Shown here piece by piece: positions 36,111-44,432 of a stretch of 64,000 nucleotides of DNA. The translations under genes were made by a program, and so were the position numbers. Under the pieces are notes generated by a model. That model saw only the letters and a list, made by a program, of their open reading frames with translations, searched no databases and had not been told where the DNA came from. Within the stretch, counting starts at the first letter, position 1; each line of letters starts with the position of its first letter. Origin of the DNA: an uncultured Tateyamaria sp. (GTDB lineage: Bacteria; Pseudomonadota; Alphaproteobacteria; Rhodobacterales; Rhodobacteraceae); NCBI RefSeq assembly GCF_947503415.1, contig NZ_CANNDS010000002.1, positions 682,001-746,000 on the forward strand, given 5' to 3'.

Positions 36111-37019
36111 CTACTCAAGCTCTTGCGCGGCCAATGCGCGATGAATCTCGCGACGGACGAGCTTGCGCACGTTGCGCGTGATCCGCTCACCAAGAGCGCC
36201 CTGCAGTTCCTGACGTACAATATCACTGACCAGATCACGCAGGGCGTCTTCGTCCAACACATCTTCATCCGTGGAGAAAATCTGAGTCTCTTCGGGCGCG
36301 ATATCCTCGATCACGTCATCATCTGCTTCTTCCGCAGCCAGAGAGACATCCTCTTCGGCGTCTTCCCATTCAAGGGTCGGAGGCTCGGTGCCAGCATTCT
36401 CGCCATCACCGGCCGTTTCAGGCTCGAACTCATCCGTTCGACCGGCGATCAGCGTCTCAAGTGCAGCGATCTTTTCGCTCAGGGATGCGCCCTGCTCGGT
36501 CGGCTCTTCGCCTTTTGGCGTTGCCGCAGTCACTTCGTCGTCGACATCAGCGAAGGCGTCTTGAATGGACATCAAGGTGTCCTGATCCAAGTCAACGGTA
36601 TCAAGCGTTATGGGATGCTCTTCAACTTCGGTATCGCCCGCATCAGAAGAAGCGGTCTCCTCTCCTGCGGAATCAGCCGACGCTTCGAGCGCCGGATCAT
36701 CATGAGACAGCTCAAACTCGTCGATGGCTTCAGCTTCGCTGTGCTCCGCTTCATCTTCGGAGCTTTCATCCACGCTTGCCGATGCCGCCGTTTCTTCGAC
36801 ATCAGCGGCCACGTCCTCAACTTCGGCAACGTCATCATCGTGAGAATGGGTGTCGGTTGCGTCCGATTCTTCCGTCACACGCAACGCCGGGGTCAACACC
36901 AATCGATCTGACGGCGCGGCCGTTTTTGCCTCTGGCTCTGCTCGGGTATCGTCAGATACCAAGCGACGAATGGACGCCAAAACGTCCTCCACCTCAGTGT
37001 TGGTCATTGGATCAGACAT
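36111..37019 (-). CDS. PopZ-like polar organizing protein (acidic, DUF2497-like ends)
   Basis: 302 residues. The N-terminus (MTNTEVEDVLASIRRLVSDD, residues 5-24) matches the PopZ start pattern MEEILASIRRIIxDD. The middle, about residues 25-235, is very rich in Glu, Asp and Ala and probably disordered. The C-terminus returns to a helical block with VSDIVRQELQGALGERITRN and VRKLVRREIHRALAAQELE, as in the PopZ oligomerization region. Caulobacter PopZ forms a condensate at the pole and anchors chromosome origins. An alternative start at 37007 is possible. The assignment rests on pattern and layout. Confidence 0.7.
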   Translation of the reverse strand: MSDPMTNTEVEDVLASIRRLVSDDTRAEPEAKTAAPSDRLVLTPALRVTEESDATDTHSHDDDVAEVEDVAADVEETAASASVDESSEDEAEHSEAEAIDEFELSHDDPALEASADSAGEETASSDAGDTEVEEHPITLDTVDLDQDTLMSIQDAFADVDDEVTAATPKGEEPTEQGASLSEKIAALETLIAGRTDEFEPETAGDGENAGTEPPTLEWEDAEEDVSLAAEEADDDVIEDIAPEETQIFSTDEDVLDEDALRDLVSDIVRQELQGALGERITRNVRKLVRREIHRALAAQELE

Positions 37020-37093
37020 ATCGAATTACCACTCTTAACCTCGGTTACAGCTTACCCCGAGGGTGAGTGTCGCACAACAGGATGCTGAAAACC

Positions 37094-38521
37094 TTAATCG
37101 TCTACTTGCAACGCCCGCAATACACGGTCCAGTTGCTTGCCCTGCCTTGATCGCTTGGCCGGGCCGTTCTTGACCAAGTTGTAATACGCTGCGGGGTCGT
37201 ACAATTGCACAGGCAACTTGAGGCGTTGAGCTGTCAAAAGCCCCATTGATTCCAAGACGGAGTACGCCGCAATGTACTGCGCCGCCCGTGCCGAGATGCG
37301 GTTTGTTTCCGCATCCAGCAAATCCTGTTCCGCATCCAGAACATCAAGCGTTGTCCGTGCGCCCAGTGTTGCCTCTTCGCGAACGCCTTGGAAAGCAATT
37401 CGCGCAGCGCGGATCTGACGCTCTGAGGCGGCGAGGCTCGCTTGTGCCGCCTCAAGATCGGAGATTGCATTCACAACGTCTTGCTGCACGATGTGTCGGA
37501 TATTGTGCAGGTTGCCGCGCGATGCATCACGTACAGCCATGGCGCGGCGCTCCAGCGCGGAAAGAGCCCCCCCTTGATAGATCGGGCCAACCAGGTTGAT
37601 CCCGACAGAGCCGGTGCTGGAACTGTCCACATCGCCAATGTCTTCTTGGAGACCGAGGCTGCCGTCCAGTGTCACCACCGGCAACGTGTCCCGAACTGCC
37701 GCTGTGACCAACAACTCGTTCGAAGATACCTGACGGCGCGCGTTTTCCATATCCGGGTGATTACGTACTGCAACAGCTTGCGCCTCGGGGATCCGCTTCT
37801 CTGTCTGCGGCAGGGCCGGCAAGGGTGACAAACGACCGGGCGGTCGCCCAACAACATTCGTGTAGAATGCCTGTGCCTGGATCAGATCGCGCTGTGCGTC
37901 AGCGACATTGCTGCGTGCATTGGCAACCGCCGCCTCGGCCAGCGATACATCCGTCCGGGTGATTTCACCGACTTCAAACCGATCGTTTGCAGCGCGCAAT
38001 TCTTCCTGAAGCAGACGCAGGTTATTCTGGCTCAGAGCCAGAAGGTTCCCTTGTTGTCCCACATTAACAAATGCAGTCACAGCGTTCAGAAGCAGAGTTT
38101 GCTCCACATCCAACAGCGTTGCACGCGTCGCGAGCACAATTTCCTTGGTCGCCTCAACCCGAGCCGCATCCGCTCCGCCGTCGTAAATCTGCAACGAGGC
38201 CGTCAGTCCCAAGGAGACGTCGGTCGACTCGACACTGGAGGACACTCCAAGTTGCGATCTGGAATCGCCAAAGGTTTGAGTGATATTCGCCGTCCAGTTG
38301 ATAATTGGTCTCAACTGAGCCAGCGCAATCGGAACATCCTCGTCCGCGGCTCTGAGCAAAGCACGGTTCTGATCCAACAGACCGCTGTGGTTATATGCCC
38401 CCACCAACGCGTCGGCGAGTGTGTCCGCTGTCGCCTGCGCAGTACTGAGTCCAAGTGCCAAAACTGCTGAAACCGCAGTGCTGCGCAGAAGTCTGCGCCC
38501 CATCTTGCCTATCATCTGCAA
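37094..38521 (-). CDS. TolC family outer membrane efflux protein
   Basis: 475 residues with a signal peptide ending near TAQATADT. The two repeats of the TolC fold are seen as long helical stretches with LYxGG-like strands (SLQIYDGGADAARVEATKE and VGPIYQGGALSALERRAMA). It forms the outer-membrane channel for type I secretion or RND efflux. It follows the PIMT gene by 40 bp in the same direction, an order common in this group. A broken RTX gene lies further along the chromosome, but no type I ABC or membrane-fusion partner is seen here. Confidence 0.93.
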   Translation of the reverse strand: MQMIGKMGRRLLRSTAVSAVLALGLSTAQATADTLADALVGAYNHSGLLDQNRALLRAADEDVPIALAQLRPIINWTANITQTFGDSRSQLGVSSSVESTDVSLGLTASLQIYDGGADAARVEATKEIVLATRATLLDVEQTLLLNAVTAFVNVGQQGNLLALSQNNLRLLQEELRAANDRFEVGEITRTDVSLAEAAVANARSNVADAQRDLIQAQAFYTNVVGRPPGRLSPLPALPQTEKRIPEAQAVAVRNHPDMENARRQVSSNELLVTAAVRDTLPVVTLDGSLGLQEDIGDVDSSSTGSVGINLVGPIYQGGALSALERRAMAVRDASRGNLHNIRHIVQQDVVNAISDLEAAQASLAASERQIRAARIAFQGVREEATLGARTTLDVLDAEQDLLDAETNRISARAAQYIAAYSVLESMGLLTAQRLKLPVQLYDPAAYYNLVKNGPAKRSRQGKQLDRVLRALQVDD

Positions 38522-38561
38522 CTGCCCCCTGATGATCCGCTCAACCGTTGCCCGTCACGGG

Positions 38562-39215
38562 TCAAAGCGTGAATGCGTCCTGTTTTTCAAACCCCGGCAG
38601 AACCGGAGCCCCTGCATTGAAGGCGCGGCGCCATGAGACTGCCCCGTCTCTCTTATATCCGATCCGAACCTCGCCCAAGGCCCCGTCCATGAACAGCGCG
38701 GCGATCCGCCCGCCATCCTTGAGCTGTGCGATCAATGCATCCGGCACATGCGTCACGCCGCCCTCGATCACGATTGCATCGTAGGGGCCATGCTCGGCCG
38801 CGCCATCTTTCAGCGCTTCAACATGAGTTATCACGTTGTCGATACCTGCGGCCGACAAAGCGTCCTGTGCTTCGCTCGACATCGCTTCATCTTCTTCCAG
38901 CGCGACAACAGCCTGGGCCATGTGCGCGATGACGGCGGCCGAGTATCCCAGTCCGGCCCCCACATCGAGAACAAGTTCGTCCGGCGTGATATCTAGCGCA
39001 TCCAGCATCTTGGCCAGCGTCCTTGGCTCCAGAATGACGCGCCCAGCCCCGATCTCCAGGTTCTCGCCCAAGTATGCTGTTTCGCGTTGGACAGTCGGCA
39101 CAAAGTCCTCGCGCTTGATGGTCAACATGGCATCAATGATCGGGAATTTCGTCACATCTGACGGGCGGACCTGTGTGTCTACCATCATTGTACGGCGGGT
39201 CGGGAAGTCGGACAT
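38562..39215 (-). CDS. Protein-L-isoaspartate O-methyltransferase family protein
   Basis: 217 residues. The SAM-binding motif is LVLDVGAGLGYSAAVIA, with EEDEAM as the acidic residue and AIVIEGGVTHVP after it. The N-terminus (MSDFPTRRTMMVDTQVRPSD) is typical of the alphaproteobacterial Pcm-like group found before tolC, in which the repair activity is not proven. I chose the start at 39215; the frame stays open further upstream through non-family sequence. It leads the minus-strand series. Confidence 0.9.
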   Translation of the reverse strand: MSDFPTRRTMMVDTQVRPSDVTKFPIIDAMLTIKREDFVPTVQRETAYLGENLEIGAGRVILEPRTLAKMLDALDITPDELVLDVGAGLGYSAAVIAHMAQAVVALEEDEAMSSEAQDALSAAGIDNVITHVEALKDGAAEHGPYDAIVIEGGVTHVPDALIAQLKDGGRIAALFMDGALGEVRIGYKRDGAVSWRRAFNAGAPVLPGFEKQDAFTL

Positions 39216-39276
39216 TGCAGCTAAACTCGTTGGTTCAGGTTCTTCTGCTAACATGTGCCATAGTCCGCGCGGGTGG

Positions 39277-39325
39277 GCAACGCAGCAGGTTGCAAATGCG
39301 GCAATATTCCATGATTGCGTTGCCG
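39277..39325. repeat. Inverted repeat between PIMT and tRNA-Cys genes
   Basis: GGCAACGCA at 39277-39285 and TGCGTTGCC at 39317-39325 are perfect complements around a 31-nt loop. The left arm runs into a 22-nt stretch (39281-39302) matching the tRNA-Cys anticodon arm (39400-39421) at 18 positions. It lies upstream of the PIMT start. Function unknown. Confidence 0.4.
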
Positions 39326-39379
39326 GGTGGCCTTGCACGGGCTCAGGGAATGGTCTATCGCCGCTCTCACACCACGGAT

Positions 39380-39453
39380 GGCGAGTTGGCGGAGTGGTGA
39401 CGCAGCGGATTGCAAATCCGTGTACACCGGTTCGATTCCGGTACTCGCCTCCA
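39380..39453 (+). tRNA. tRNA-Cys (anticodon GCA)
   Basis: Acceptor arms GGCGAGT and ACTCGCC pair fully, the anticodon loop is TTGCAAA with anticodon GCA, the T-arm is CCGGTTCGATTCCGG, the discriminator is T, and CCA is encoded at 39451-39453. The last 47 bases are the left attachment site of the island, so the integrated element has restored the gene's 3' half. Confidence 0.96.
39407..39453 (+). repeat. attL: 47-bp direct repeat, 3' half of tRNA-Cys
   Basis: The 47 bases from GGATTGCAAATCC to CGCCTCCA recur identically at 50428-50474. Identity stops exactly at base 39406/50427 on the left and 39454/50475 on the right. Insertion in the 3' half of a tRNA gene is typical of tyrosine integrases; the integrase gene begins its 3' end only 86 bp away. 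Confidence 0.96.
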
Positions 39454-39489
39454 ATAAAATCAATGGGTTACAAATTTTTCTACTCATTG

Positions 39490-39515
39490 GGTATCACCTC
39501 TGGTATCAGTTTCAC
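39490..39515 (+). repeat. Candidate integrase/excisionase arm sites, left end
   Basis: GGTATCA occurs at 39490 and 39502; the second extends to GGTATCAGTTTCAC (39502-39515), matched at 13 of 14 positions at 50347-50360 near the other end, in the same orientation. Such repeats inside both ends are typical of arm-type binding sites. Confidence 0.45.
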
Positions 39516-39539
39516 GTTCTGTGCCTGTTCTGTTCGGAG

Positions 39540-40574
39540 TCATTTGCGCTTTGCTGCCGCCTGTCGCGCCCGCATGATTTGCCGCGCCTCCCCCGCATAT
39601 TTGATGATCATCGCTTTGGATGTGTGGCCGCTGTAGCTGGCAATTTCGTCGTCCGTGCAGCCCGCCCATGCCAACTCCATCACGCCACGATACCTCAGGG
39701 CGTGTTGGTCATAGGCCATCAGGCCTAGCCGCTTACGTTCGCGCACCATGACGCGGGCCATCGCGTGATAGTCCATTTTCGAGCCATCAGCGCGTGTCAG
39801 GATATGGCGCGATGGATGCGGCGCGACCCCCAGATCAGCTTTCGCGCCGTCCAGCGCCGCCTTGAGCGCTATGGTGCAGGGCAATGAGAGGGCTGTGTCA
39901 GTCTTGTTTTGGCGCAGCTTGAGGGTATCGCCGTCATAGTCGCCCCACTGGAAGTCTACCCAGTCACCAGGGCGTTGCACACTGCCCACGCCAATCTCGA
40001 ATATCAAAAGGGGCAATGGCTCGCCCTCTTCGCGCATCTTCTCAACCGCCCTATCCGTCCAAGGCAAGTGCGGTTTCTGGCGGTCTTTCGGAACCCTCAA
40101 CGGCTCAATATCAATCGCAGGATTGTCTTTGCGCCAGCGCCTGCGGATCGCCAGTTTCGATAGCATGCTGATCGCAGTTGGAATGTAGTTGGCAAACCGG
40201 ACGCGATGCCGGTTCTTTTCCATCGCATCGTAAATGTCGGCTTGGGTGAGGCGTGCCACATCCGCCCGCCCGATCTTTTCAGTCAAATATTCAAAGACTT
40301 GCTCAAGGTCGCTTCGATAACGGGGCGAATATCCCGCCCATTTCTCCGTCTCGCGTAGCGCATCAATCAATGCCGTCCATGACGTCTTGGCAACGGCTTT
40401 CTTGCCACTGACGATCTCCCAATACTGCTGGTCGAACTCAGCCGTGCCTTCCTCCGCCGTGAGCCGCCCCAGATAGAACATCTTGCCGTTGACGCTCTTG
40501 CGCACATACCAACGTCCCGACGGATGCTGCCAAAGGTATTTCTTTCGTCGGCCTACCACTGAATTTGATCCCAT
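39540..40574 (-). CDS. int: Tyrosine-type site-specific integrase
   Basis: 344 residues. An N-terminal DNA-arm domain (KKYLWQHPSGRWYVRKSVNG) and a core-binding helical domain precede the catalytic domain. The catalytic set is seen as R in GVGSVQRPGDWVDFQW, H and R in QHALRYRGVMELA, H in SGHTSKAM and the nucleophile Y in IIKYAGEA. It inserts the element into tRNA-Cys. I chose the ATG at 40574 (MGSNSVVGRRKKY); the frame runs 17 codons further upstream inside the next gene. Its 3' end faces attL 86 bp away, the usual layout. Confidence 0.95.
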   Translation of the reverse strand: MGSNSVVGRRKKYLWQHPSGRWYVRKSVNGKMFYLGRLTAEEGTAEFDQQYWEIVSGKKAVAKTSWTALIDALRETEKWAGYSPRYRSDLEQVFEYLTEKIGRADVARLTQADIYDAMEKNRHRVRFANYIPTAISMLSKLAIRRRWRKDNPAIDIEPLRVPKDRQKPHLPWTDRAVEKMREEGEPLPLLIFEIGVGSVQRPGDWVDFQWGDYDGDTLKLRQNKTDTALSLPCTIALKAALDGAKADLGVAPHPSRHILTRADGSKMDYHAMARVMVRERKRLGLMAYDQHALRYRGVMELAWAGCTDDEIASYSGHTSKAMIIKYAGEARQIMRARQAAAKRK

Positions 40575-40762
40575 AGCTCTGTCACATCCCCTGCCGATAT
40601 CCGTTTGAGAACCTCGGTATCCCAACGAATAACGCCAGGCGCAATTTCATGCCCTGGCGGTAAGTGACCTTCATCGACCAAAGCCTTGAACTCGTTCGTG
40701 CGCAAATCCAATAACCGCGCCGCGGTCGTCTCGCTGGCCATGATGGGTGTGTGCCGTGTCAT
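40553..40762 (-). CDS. Small HTH protein, excisionase-like (AlpA/MerR type)
   Basis: 69 residues: ASETTAARLLDLRTNEFKALVDEGHLPP is a winged-helix start as in AlpA-type excisionases, followed by GVIRWDTEVLKRISAGD. It overlaps the integrase start by 22 bp and the next HTH gene by 4 bp, so the three are one operon. A start at residue 8 is possible. A role in excision is inferred from size and position. Confidence 0.75.
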   Translation of the reverse strand: MTRHTPIMASETTAARLLDLRTNEFKALVDEGHLPPGHEIAPGVIRWDTEVLKRISAGDVTELWDQIQW

Positions 40763-40992
40763 TTGTCAGACCCCATTTCTTGGCCTGATCTGCATCGCTT
40801 CGGCTTTTGGGCTTTGACCGTGAATTGAGAGACATACTTCTCCCAAGCGCCGCTCGGAATTTTGGGGTTACGCTGCCCCGGCGCCGTGTAGATATGGTCC
40901 AGCATATCCTCGCGGATCAGATATCGGATGTTGGTCACGGGCAGACCTACTCGCTCGGCCAGCTCCTTTGGTGTTTCGAGAGGTTTGGTCAC
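40759..40992 (-). CDS. Small HTH protein, excisionase-like or regulator
   Basis: 77 residues. TPKELAERVGLPVTNIRYLIREDMLDHIY is a helix-turn-helix with the layout of excisionase-type DNA-binding proteins, followed by PGQRNPKIPSGAWEKYVSQF. It is the first gene of the integrase operon and is divergent from the CI-like repressor across a 110-bp gap that holds inverted repeats. Having two such proteins in tandem is uncommon; one may direct excision and the other control expression. Confidence 0.72.
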   Translation of the reverse strand: MTKPLETPKELAERVGLPVTNIRYLIREDMLDHIYTAPGQRNPKIPSGAWEKYVSQFTVKAQKPKRCRSGQEMGSDK

Positions 40993-41050
40993 GGCTCACC
41001 TTTCTGTTGGATTTCGGTCGAAAACACTGCAAGAGTGAACAGGGTCGCCC

Positions 41051-41094
41051 AAATCACTCAAAACGTGCACATATGGGTGATTTAATAACCCATA
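41051..41094. promoter_or_regulatory. Candidate repressor operators between xis-like and CI-like genes
   Basis: TATGGGT at 41072-41078 and ACCCATA at 41088-41094 form a perfect 7-bp inverted repeat with a 9-nt spacer, nine bases before the repressor ATG. AAATCAC (41051-41057) and GTGATTT (41077-41083) form a second, overlapping 7-bp inverted repeat. Their place between divergent promoters suggests a genetic switch. Confidence 0.55.
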
Positions 41095-41102
41095 GGTGCA
41101 TC

Positions 41103-41507
41103 ATGTCAACGGATTTAAGCGGCATTGGCCTTCGTTTGCGAGAAATTCGCAAAATAAACGAAATTACCCAGCCTGTTATGGCTGCGGCCATTGATGTATC
41201 TGACCGCGCATATAAGAACTATGAGCAGGAAAAACGGGAACTGCCCGCGCTGACGGCACTGAATATCAGCGAGGCATTCAGAGTGAATCTTGACTGGCTG
41301 TTGGCAGGGCGGGGCAAGATCCACAAAAGCGATGACCCCGAACTGGCCGAGGCTAGCTCCATCGCCGTCTTGTCCGAAGCTGACCGGCTAGGAATAAACC
41401 TGCCTATCTCCAAGCTCGGCAAGATCATCGGTTTTGTCGCAGCACAAGCGGCACAGACGGGCGAAAGCCCCGCTCAAGTCGCCAGCCATTACTTTGAAAC
41501 CCTTTAA
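41103..41507 (+). CDS. XRE-family (CI-like) transcriptional repressor
   Basis: 134 residues. An N-terminal helix-turn-helix (GIGLRLREIRKINEITQPVM, then AAAIDVSDRAYKNYEQEKRE) with the LDWLLAGRG end is typical of phage-like XRE repressors. The C-terminal part is a short helical tail and lacks a LexA-type peptidase domain, so induction by self-cleavage is unlikely. I chose the ATG at 41103; an in-frame ATG at 41073 lies inside the palindrome. It is divergent from the integrase operon and probably keeps it off. Confidence 0.88.
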   Translation: MSTDLSGIGLRLREIRKINEITQPVMAAAIDVSDRAYKNYEQEKRELPALTALNISEAFRVNLDWLLAGRGKIHKSDDPELAEASSIAVLSEADRLGINLPISKLGKIIGFVAAQAAQTGESPAQVASHYFETL

Positions 41508-41520
41508 TCAGGAGAACGCC

Positions 41521-41805
41521 ATGACCGACACGTATCAACCGCTCAACTCCTCCAAGTCTGAGTTGAACCCTTGCGACCACGAGGTGTTCGCATTCGCCCG
41601 CCAGATCGGCGTCGCTGGCGCGATATCTCTGCTGGTCGGCGGCACGGGGATGATTGCAACATCGGGCCAACCGGATTGGGATATTGCGCGGTCTCTCTAC
41701 CTTGCGTTGGTCGTTCTTGGCCCCGTCGCCATTCTGATCGCACAAAAATTCTTGCGGATACTCATGAAGCACCGGCACAGAGAACTCAACATTTTCGAAG
41801 GCTAA
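41521..41805 (+). CDS. Small membrane protein of unknown function
   Basis: 94 residues with two membrane helices (GVAGAISLLVGGTGMIATS, and SLYLALVVLGPVAILIAQKF). A polar N-terminus and a basic tail (KHRHRELNIFEG) suggest both ends in the cytoplasm. AGGAG precedes the ATG, and it follows the repressor by 13 bp, so the two are co-transcribed. I do not recognise the family; in a mobile element it may be an exclusion, toxin or accessory protein, but nothing shows this. Confidence 0.7.
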   Translation: MTDTYQPLNSSKSELNPCDHEVFAFARQIGVAGAISLLVGGTGMIATSGQPDWDIARSLYLALVVLGPVAILIAQKFLRILMKHRHRELNIFEG

Positions 41806-41912
41806 GATGTTCCTAGCGCTTCCACCGTGTGTATGAACGCAGCAGGATAGCTGCCATTGTCATCGGTCGAACATGTGCAAAATATCGGTGAAGCCTGATC
41901 GTCTGTGTCAGA

Positions 41913-44429
41913 TCAGCCTCCAAGCAAATGGGCGAGTTCAACGATTTCAGTCGCGTCAGCTCCGGTCGAAACCCTATTGCCAAACATCTGCCCAATGATC
42001 ATCCGTAACATTTCGATATTGCCAGACTTTACGGCTTCGACTCCTGCGTCGACCAATTGCGCATGAAGCGCTTCATCGACTGCCAGGTGATGCTCTTCCG
42101 CCAAGCGCCGGAAGATTTCGATCAAGAAATCAGGGCTTTCAGCAAGCACCTTCATGCGAATGCCCTGCATCTCATCAAGTGACCGGCGCGCGGCATCATA
42201 GTTCTTTTCTCGGATCGAGCGACGGGTCGTCACCAGAAGCTTGTCATGCCGCTCAGTATCTACTGGCTGCGAAATGTCTCGCAATTCGTCGAAAGATGTT
42301 TCAGCCTTGGCGACTTCATCGTCCAGCACTCGCTCTTCGTTCTCAGGTGACATCCTCAGCAACGCCACCTCCTGGCGCAGTTTGCGCGCCTCTTCGGCAA
42401 CCGAGCGATGCGTGTCTGCATCAACAGAGGTCGAAAGTGCCGCGTGCTGGCGCTCAATGCGCTTACGGATGTCACCGCTGGGATCAGCATCTTCATCAAG
42501 CGTGGTTTCAAGCTCGTCTAGATCACTCTCAACACGGGCGAGCATGGTTGTGGCAACCTCTGCCCCGCGCTGGCCGTCATAGTTGATGCCGCCATCTTCG
42601 GATCGGTAAAGATTGGTGGCATCGATTACACGCCCCAATGAGGGCAATTCGACCGAAAAGCTAAGCGTACCATTGTCGCTCATTTTCCAATCGATAACAA
42701 AATCGTCACCTCGATTGATCCGTTCACCGCGCTCCAATTCATCTCGACTGTTCAGGCGGAAGTTACCGATATGCAGGTTGTGTTCCGGGGTATCGATATC
42801 ATCTGCCATCTCATAAAATTCGACTGCGATGAAGTCATCTTCGCCTCCGACGAGTGTCTTGCCAGTTCGGAAGGTTTGCTTGCCCTGTGCAGGCAACGCC
42901 GTCCCTTTCTTGACAAGAACCTCCAATTTGTTCCGCTCATAGCCGACAAACCCATGTTGAATCTTGACTGCAAGCGTGTAGGTCATCGGGACACTTGCAG
43001 CACTTGCTTCAGCTCGGGTGATGACGATCTCGCGTGACGCATCCTCGACTGCTTTGCCCTGGTGGTCGAACACGGTCACTTTGAAACGATTTTCGCCGTT
43101 CTTGCGAACATTTACGTTGATGCTTAGTGGCCCATCAATTGGAATTCTGCCTGTCGAAGACCCCTCTTCATCAAGGATTTCCACCTCGTGCCCGGTTGGC
43201 ATGTCTGCCGCCGGTTTCAGCCGGACCTTGGCTGCTTCACTGGCGACGCGGGACTTAAAGTCTAGGGCCAATGAGACGCTGCCGGTGACCGCTTCCCTCT
43301 GTTTTCCGCTCTTTTGTGCGGAGCTTTCACCGGCCCATTCCCGGCTTTCCGCAAAAATTGCGGCACCGGTCGCAACAGCGGTCATGGGATCAAGACCGCT
43401 TTCCACCTCTATTGCGAGGCCAGCCTGCAACATGTCTCGGATGATAGGCATCTTAGACGGGCCACCAATCGGAACGATTTTTGAGATGTCGTCATTCTTG
43501 TATCCGTTAGCCGTGATGATCTTGCGGCAAAGAGCAATCGAGTCATCAATCCGGTCCTGGATCAAGTCGGTCATCTGTTCTCTCGTCAAATCGATTGAGA
43601 TATAGATTTCCTCACCGTCCTCATCAGACGCGCGCACTTCGTCTTCGGTCGCAAAAATCGAGGCCGTCGAAGATGCCGAAAGCTGGATCTTCGCTTTTTC
43701 CGCGGCATGGCGGCAGACATCCGAAAGGTGCTTGTATTTTTCGTTGCGCTGAAAATCGGCTGGAAGATTGAAAGTCTGTGTGAGCCATGGCCGCACAATG
43801 CTATCGAAAATGATCCGGTCAAAGTCCCGACCGCCAAGCATGTTGATCCCTTCATGTGCGATCACATTTACCACGCCCGCAGTGCTCATGACCAATGCCA
43901 AATCAAACGTCCCGCCCCCGAGATCGTAGACTAAGAAAACACCGTCCTTTTGTTTGCTATGTGCGATTGCGGCCAGAGCAGCGGCGACTGGTTCCTGCAA
44001 CAAGCTTACGTTCTCCAAACCGGCCAATCGCGCGGCAGAGATGGTGTCTTCGCTCTGCATCTGGTTGAACGCAGCGGGTGTTGTGATGACAACGCCCTCA
44101 ACTTCCTGATTGCCAGCCTCGGTCATTGCCTGACCTACCAGCGCTTTGATGATTTCAGCACTACACTCAACCGGCGTCCAAGTTTGCCCGGCAAAGGAGA
44201 TCGGATTCTTGGTCCCCATCGAGCGCTTGAAGCCCTGAGCGACATTTTGCGGAGCTGAAAGCAGGCGGTCATAGGCCGACTTCCCGATGAACCTGTGCCC
44301 GCGCTTGTCCAGATAGATTACACTGGGCAACACATCCGTGCCATCCGATGTCTTGAAGAGACGCGTTGCGCCATCGATGTGGCCGACGACTGCTGAGTTC
44401 GAAGTTCCTAGATCAATACCAAGATACAA
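41913..44429 (-). CDS. Divergent Hsp70 (DnaK-like) chaperone of a mobile three-gene set
   Basis: 838 residues, against about 640 for DnaK. The nucleotide-binding domain (1 to about 365) is intact: LGIDLGTSNSAVVG at residues 3-16, TTPAAFNQMQ near 117, VYDLGGGTFDLALV at 167-180 and IGGPSKMP at 321-328. The substrate-binding part is poorly conserved, and an extra C-terminal region of about 220 residues is charged and helical (VESDLDELETTLDEDAD onward). It follows the GrpE-like gene by 3 bp. It is not the housekeeping DnaK, since its substrate domain and neighbours differ. It probably works with the two upstream proteins in a dedicated ATP-driven refolding or disassembly cycle. Confidence 0.92.
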   Translation of the reverse strand: MYLGIDLGTSNSAVVGHIDGATRLFKTSDGTDVLPSVIYLDKRGHRFIGKSAYDRLLSAPQNVAQGFKRSMGTKNPISFAGQTWTPVECSAEIIKALVGQAMTEAGNQEVEGVVITTPAAFNQMQSEDTISAARLAGLENVSLLQEPVAAALAAIAHSKQKDGVFLVYDLGGGTFDLALVMSTAGVVNVIAHEGINMLGGRDFDRIIFDSIVRPWLTQTFNLPADFQRNEKYKHLSDVCRHAAEKAKIQLSASSTASIFATEDEVRASDEDGEEIYISIDLTREQMTDLIQDRIDDSIALCRKIITANGYKNDDISKIVPIGGPSKMPIIRDMLQAGLAIEVESGLDPMTAVATGAAIFAESREWAGESSAQKSGKQREAVTGSVSLALDFKSRVASEAAKVRLKPAADMPTGHEVEILDEEGSSTGRIPIDGPLSINVNVRKNGENRFKVTVFDHQGKAVEDASREIVITRAEASAASVPMTYTLAVKIQHGFVGYERNKLEVLVKKGTALPAQGKQTFRTGKTLVGGEDDFIAVEFYEMADDIDTPEHNLHIGNFRLNSRDELERGERINRGDDFVIDWKMSDNGTLSFSVELPSLGRVIDATNLYRSEDGGINYDGQRGAEVATTMLARVESDLDELETTLDEDADPSGDIRKRIERQHAALSTSVDADTHRSVAEEARKLRQEVALLRMSPENEERVLDDEVAKAETSFDELRDISQPVDTERHDKLLVTTRRSIREKNYDAARRSLDEMQGIRMKVLAESPDFLIEIFRRLAEEHHLAVDEALHAQLVDAGVEAVKSGNIEMLRMIIGQMFGNRVSTGADATEIVELAHLLGG

Positions 44430-44432
44430 TTC

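Noticed and set aside
36003..36911. Plus-strand open frame of 302 codons
   Set aside because: It is antisense to the PopZ-like gene and reflects its Glu/Asp-rich codons.
39248..39487. Minus-strand open frame containing ASTGIEPVYTDLQS
   Set aside because: It is the antisense of tRNA-Cys. The same peptide recurs at 50320-50643 because attR carries the same bases.
41913..44429. Housekeeping dnaK
   Set aside because: The length, the diverged substrate domain, the lack of a canonical dnaJ and the island setting all argue against it.
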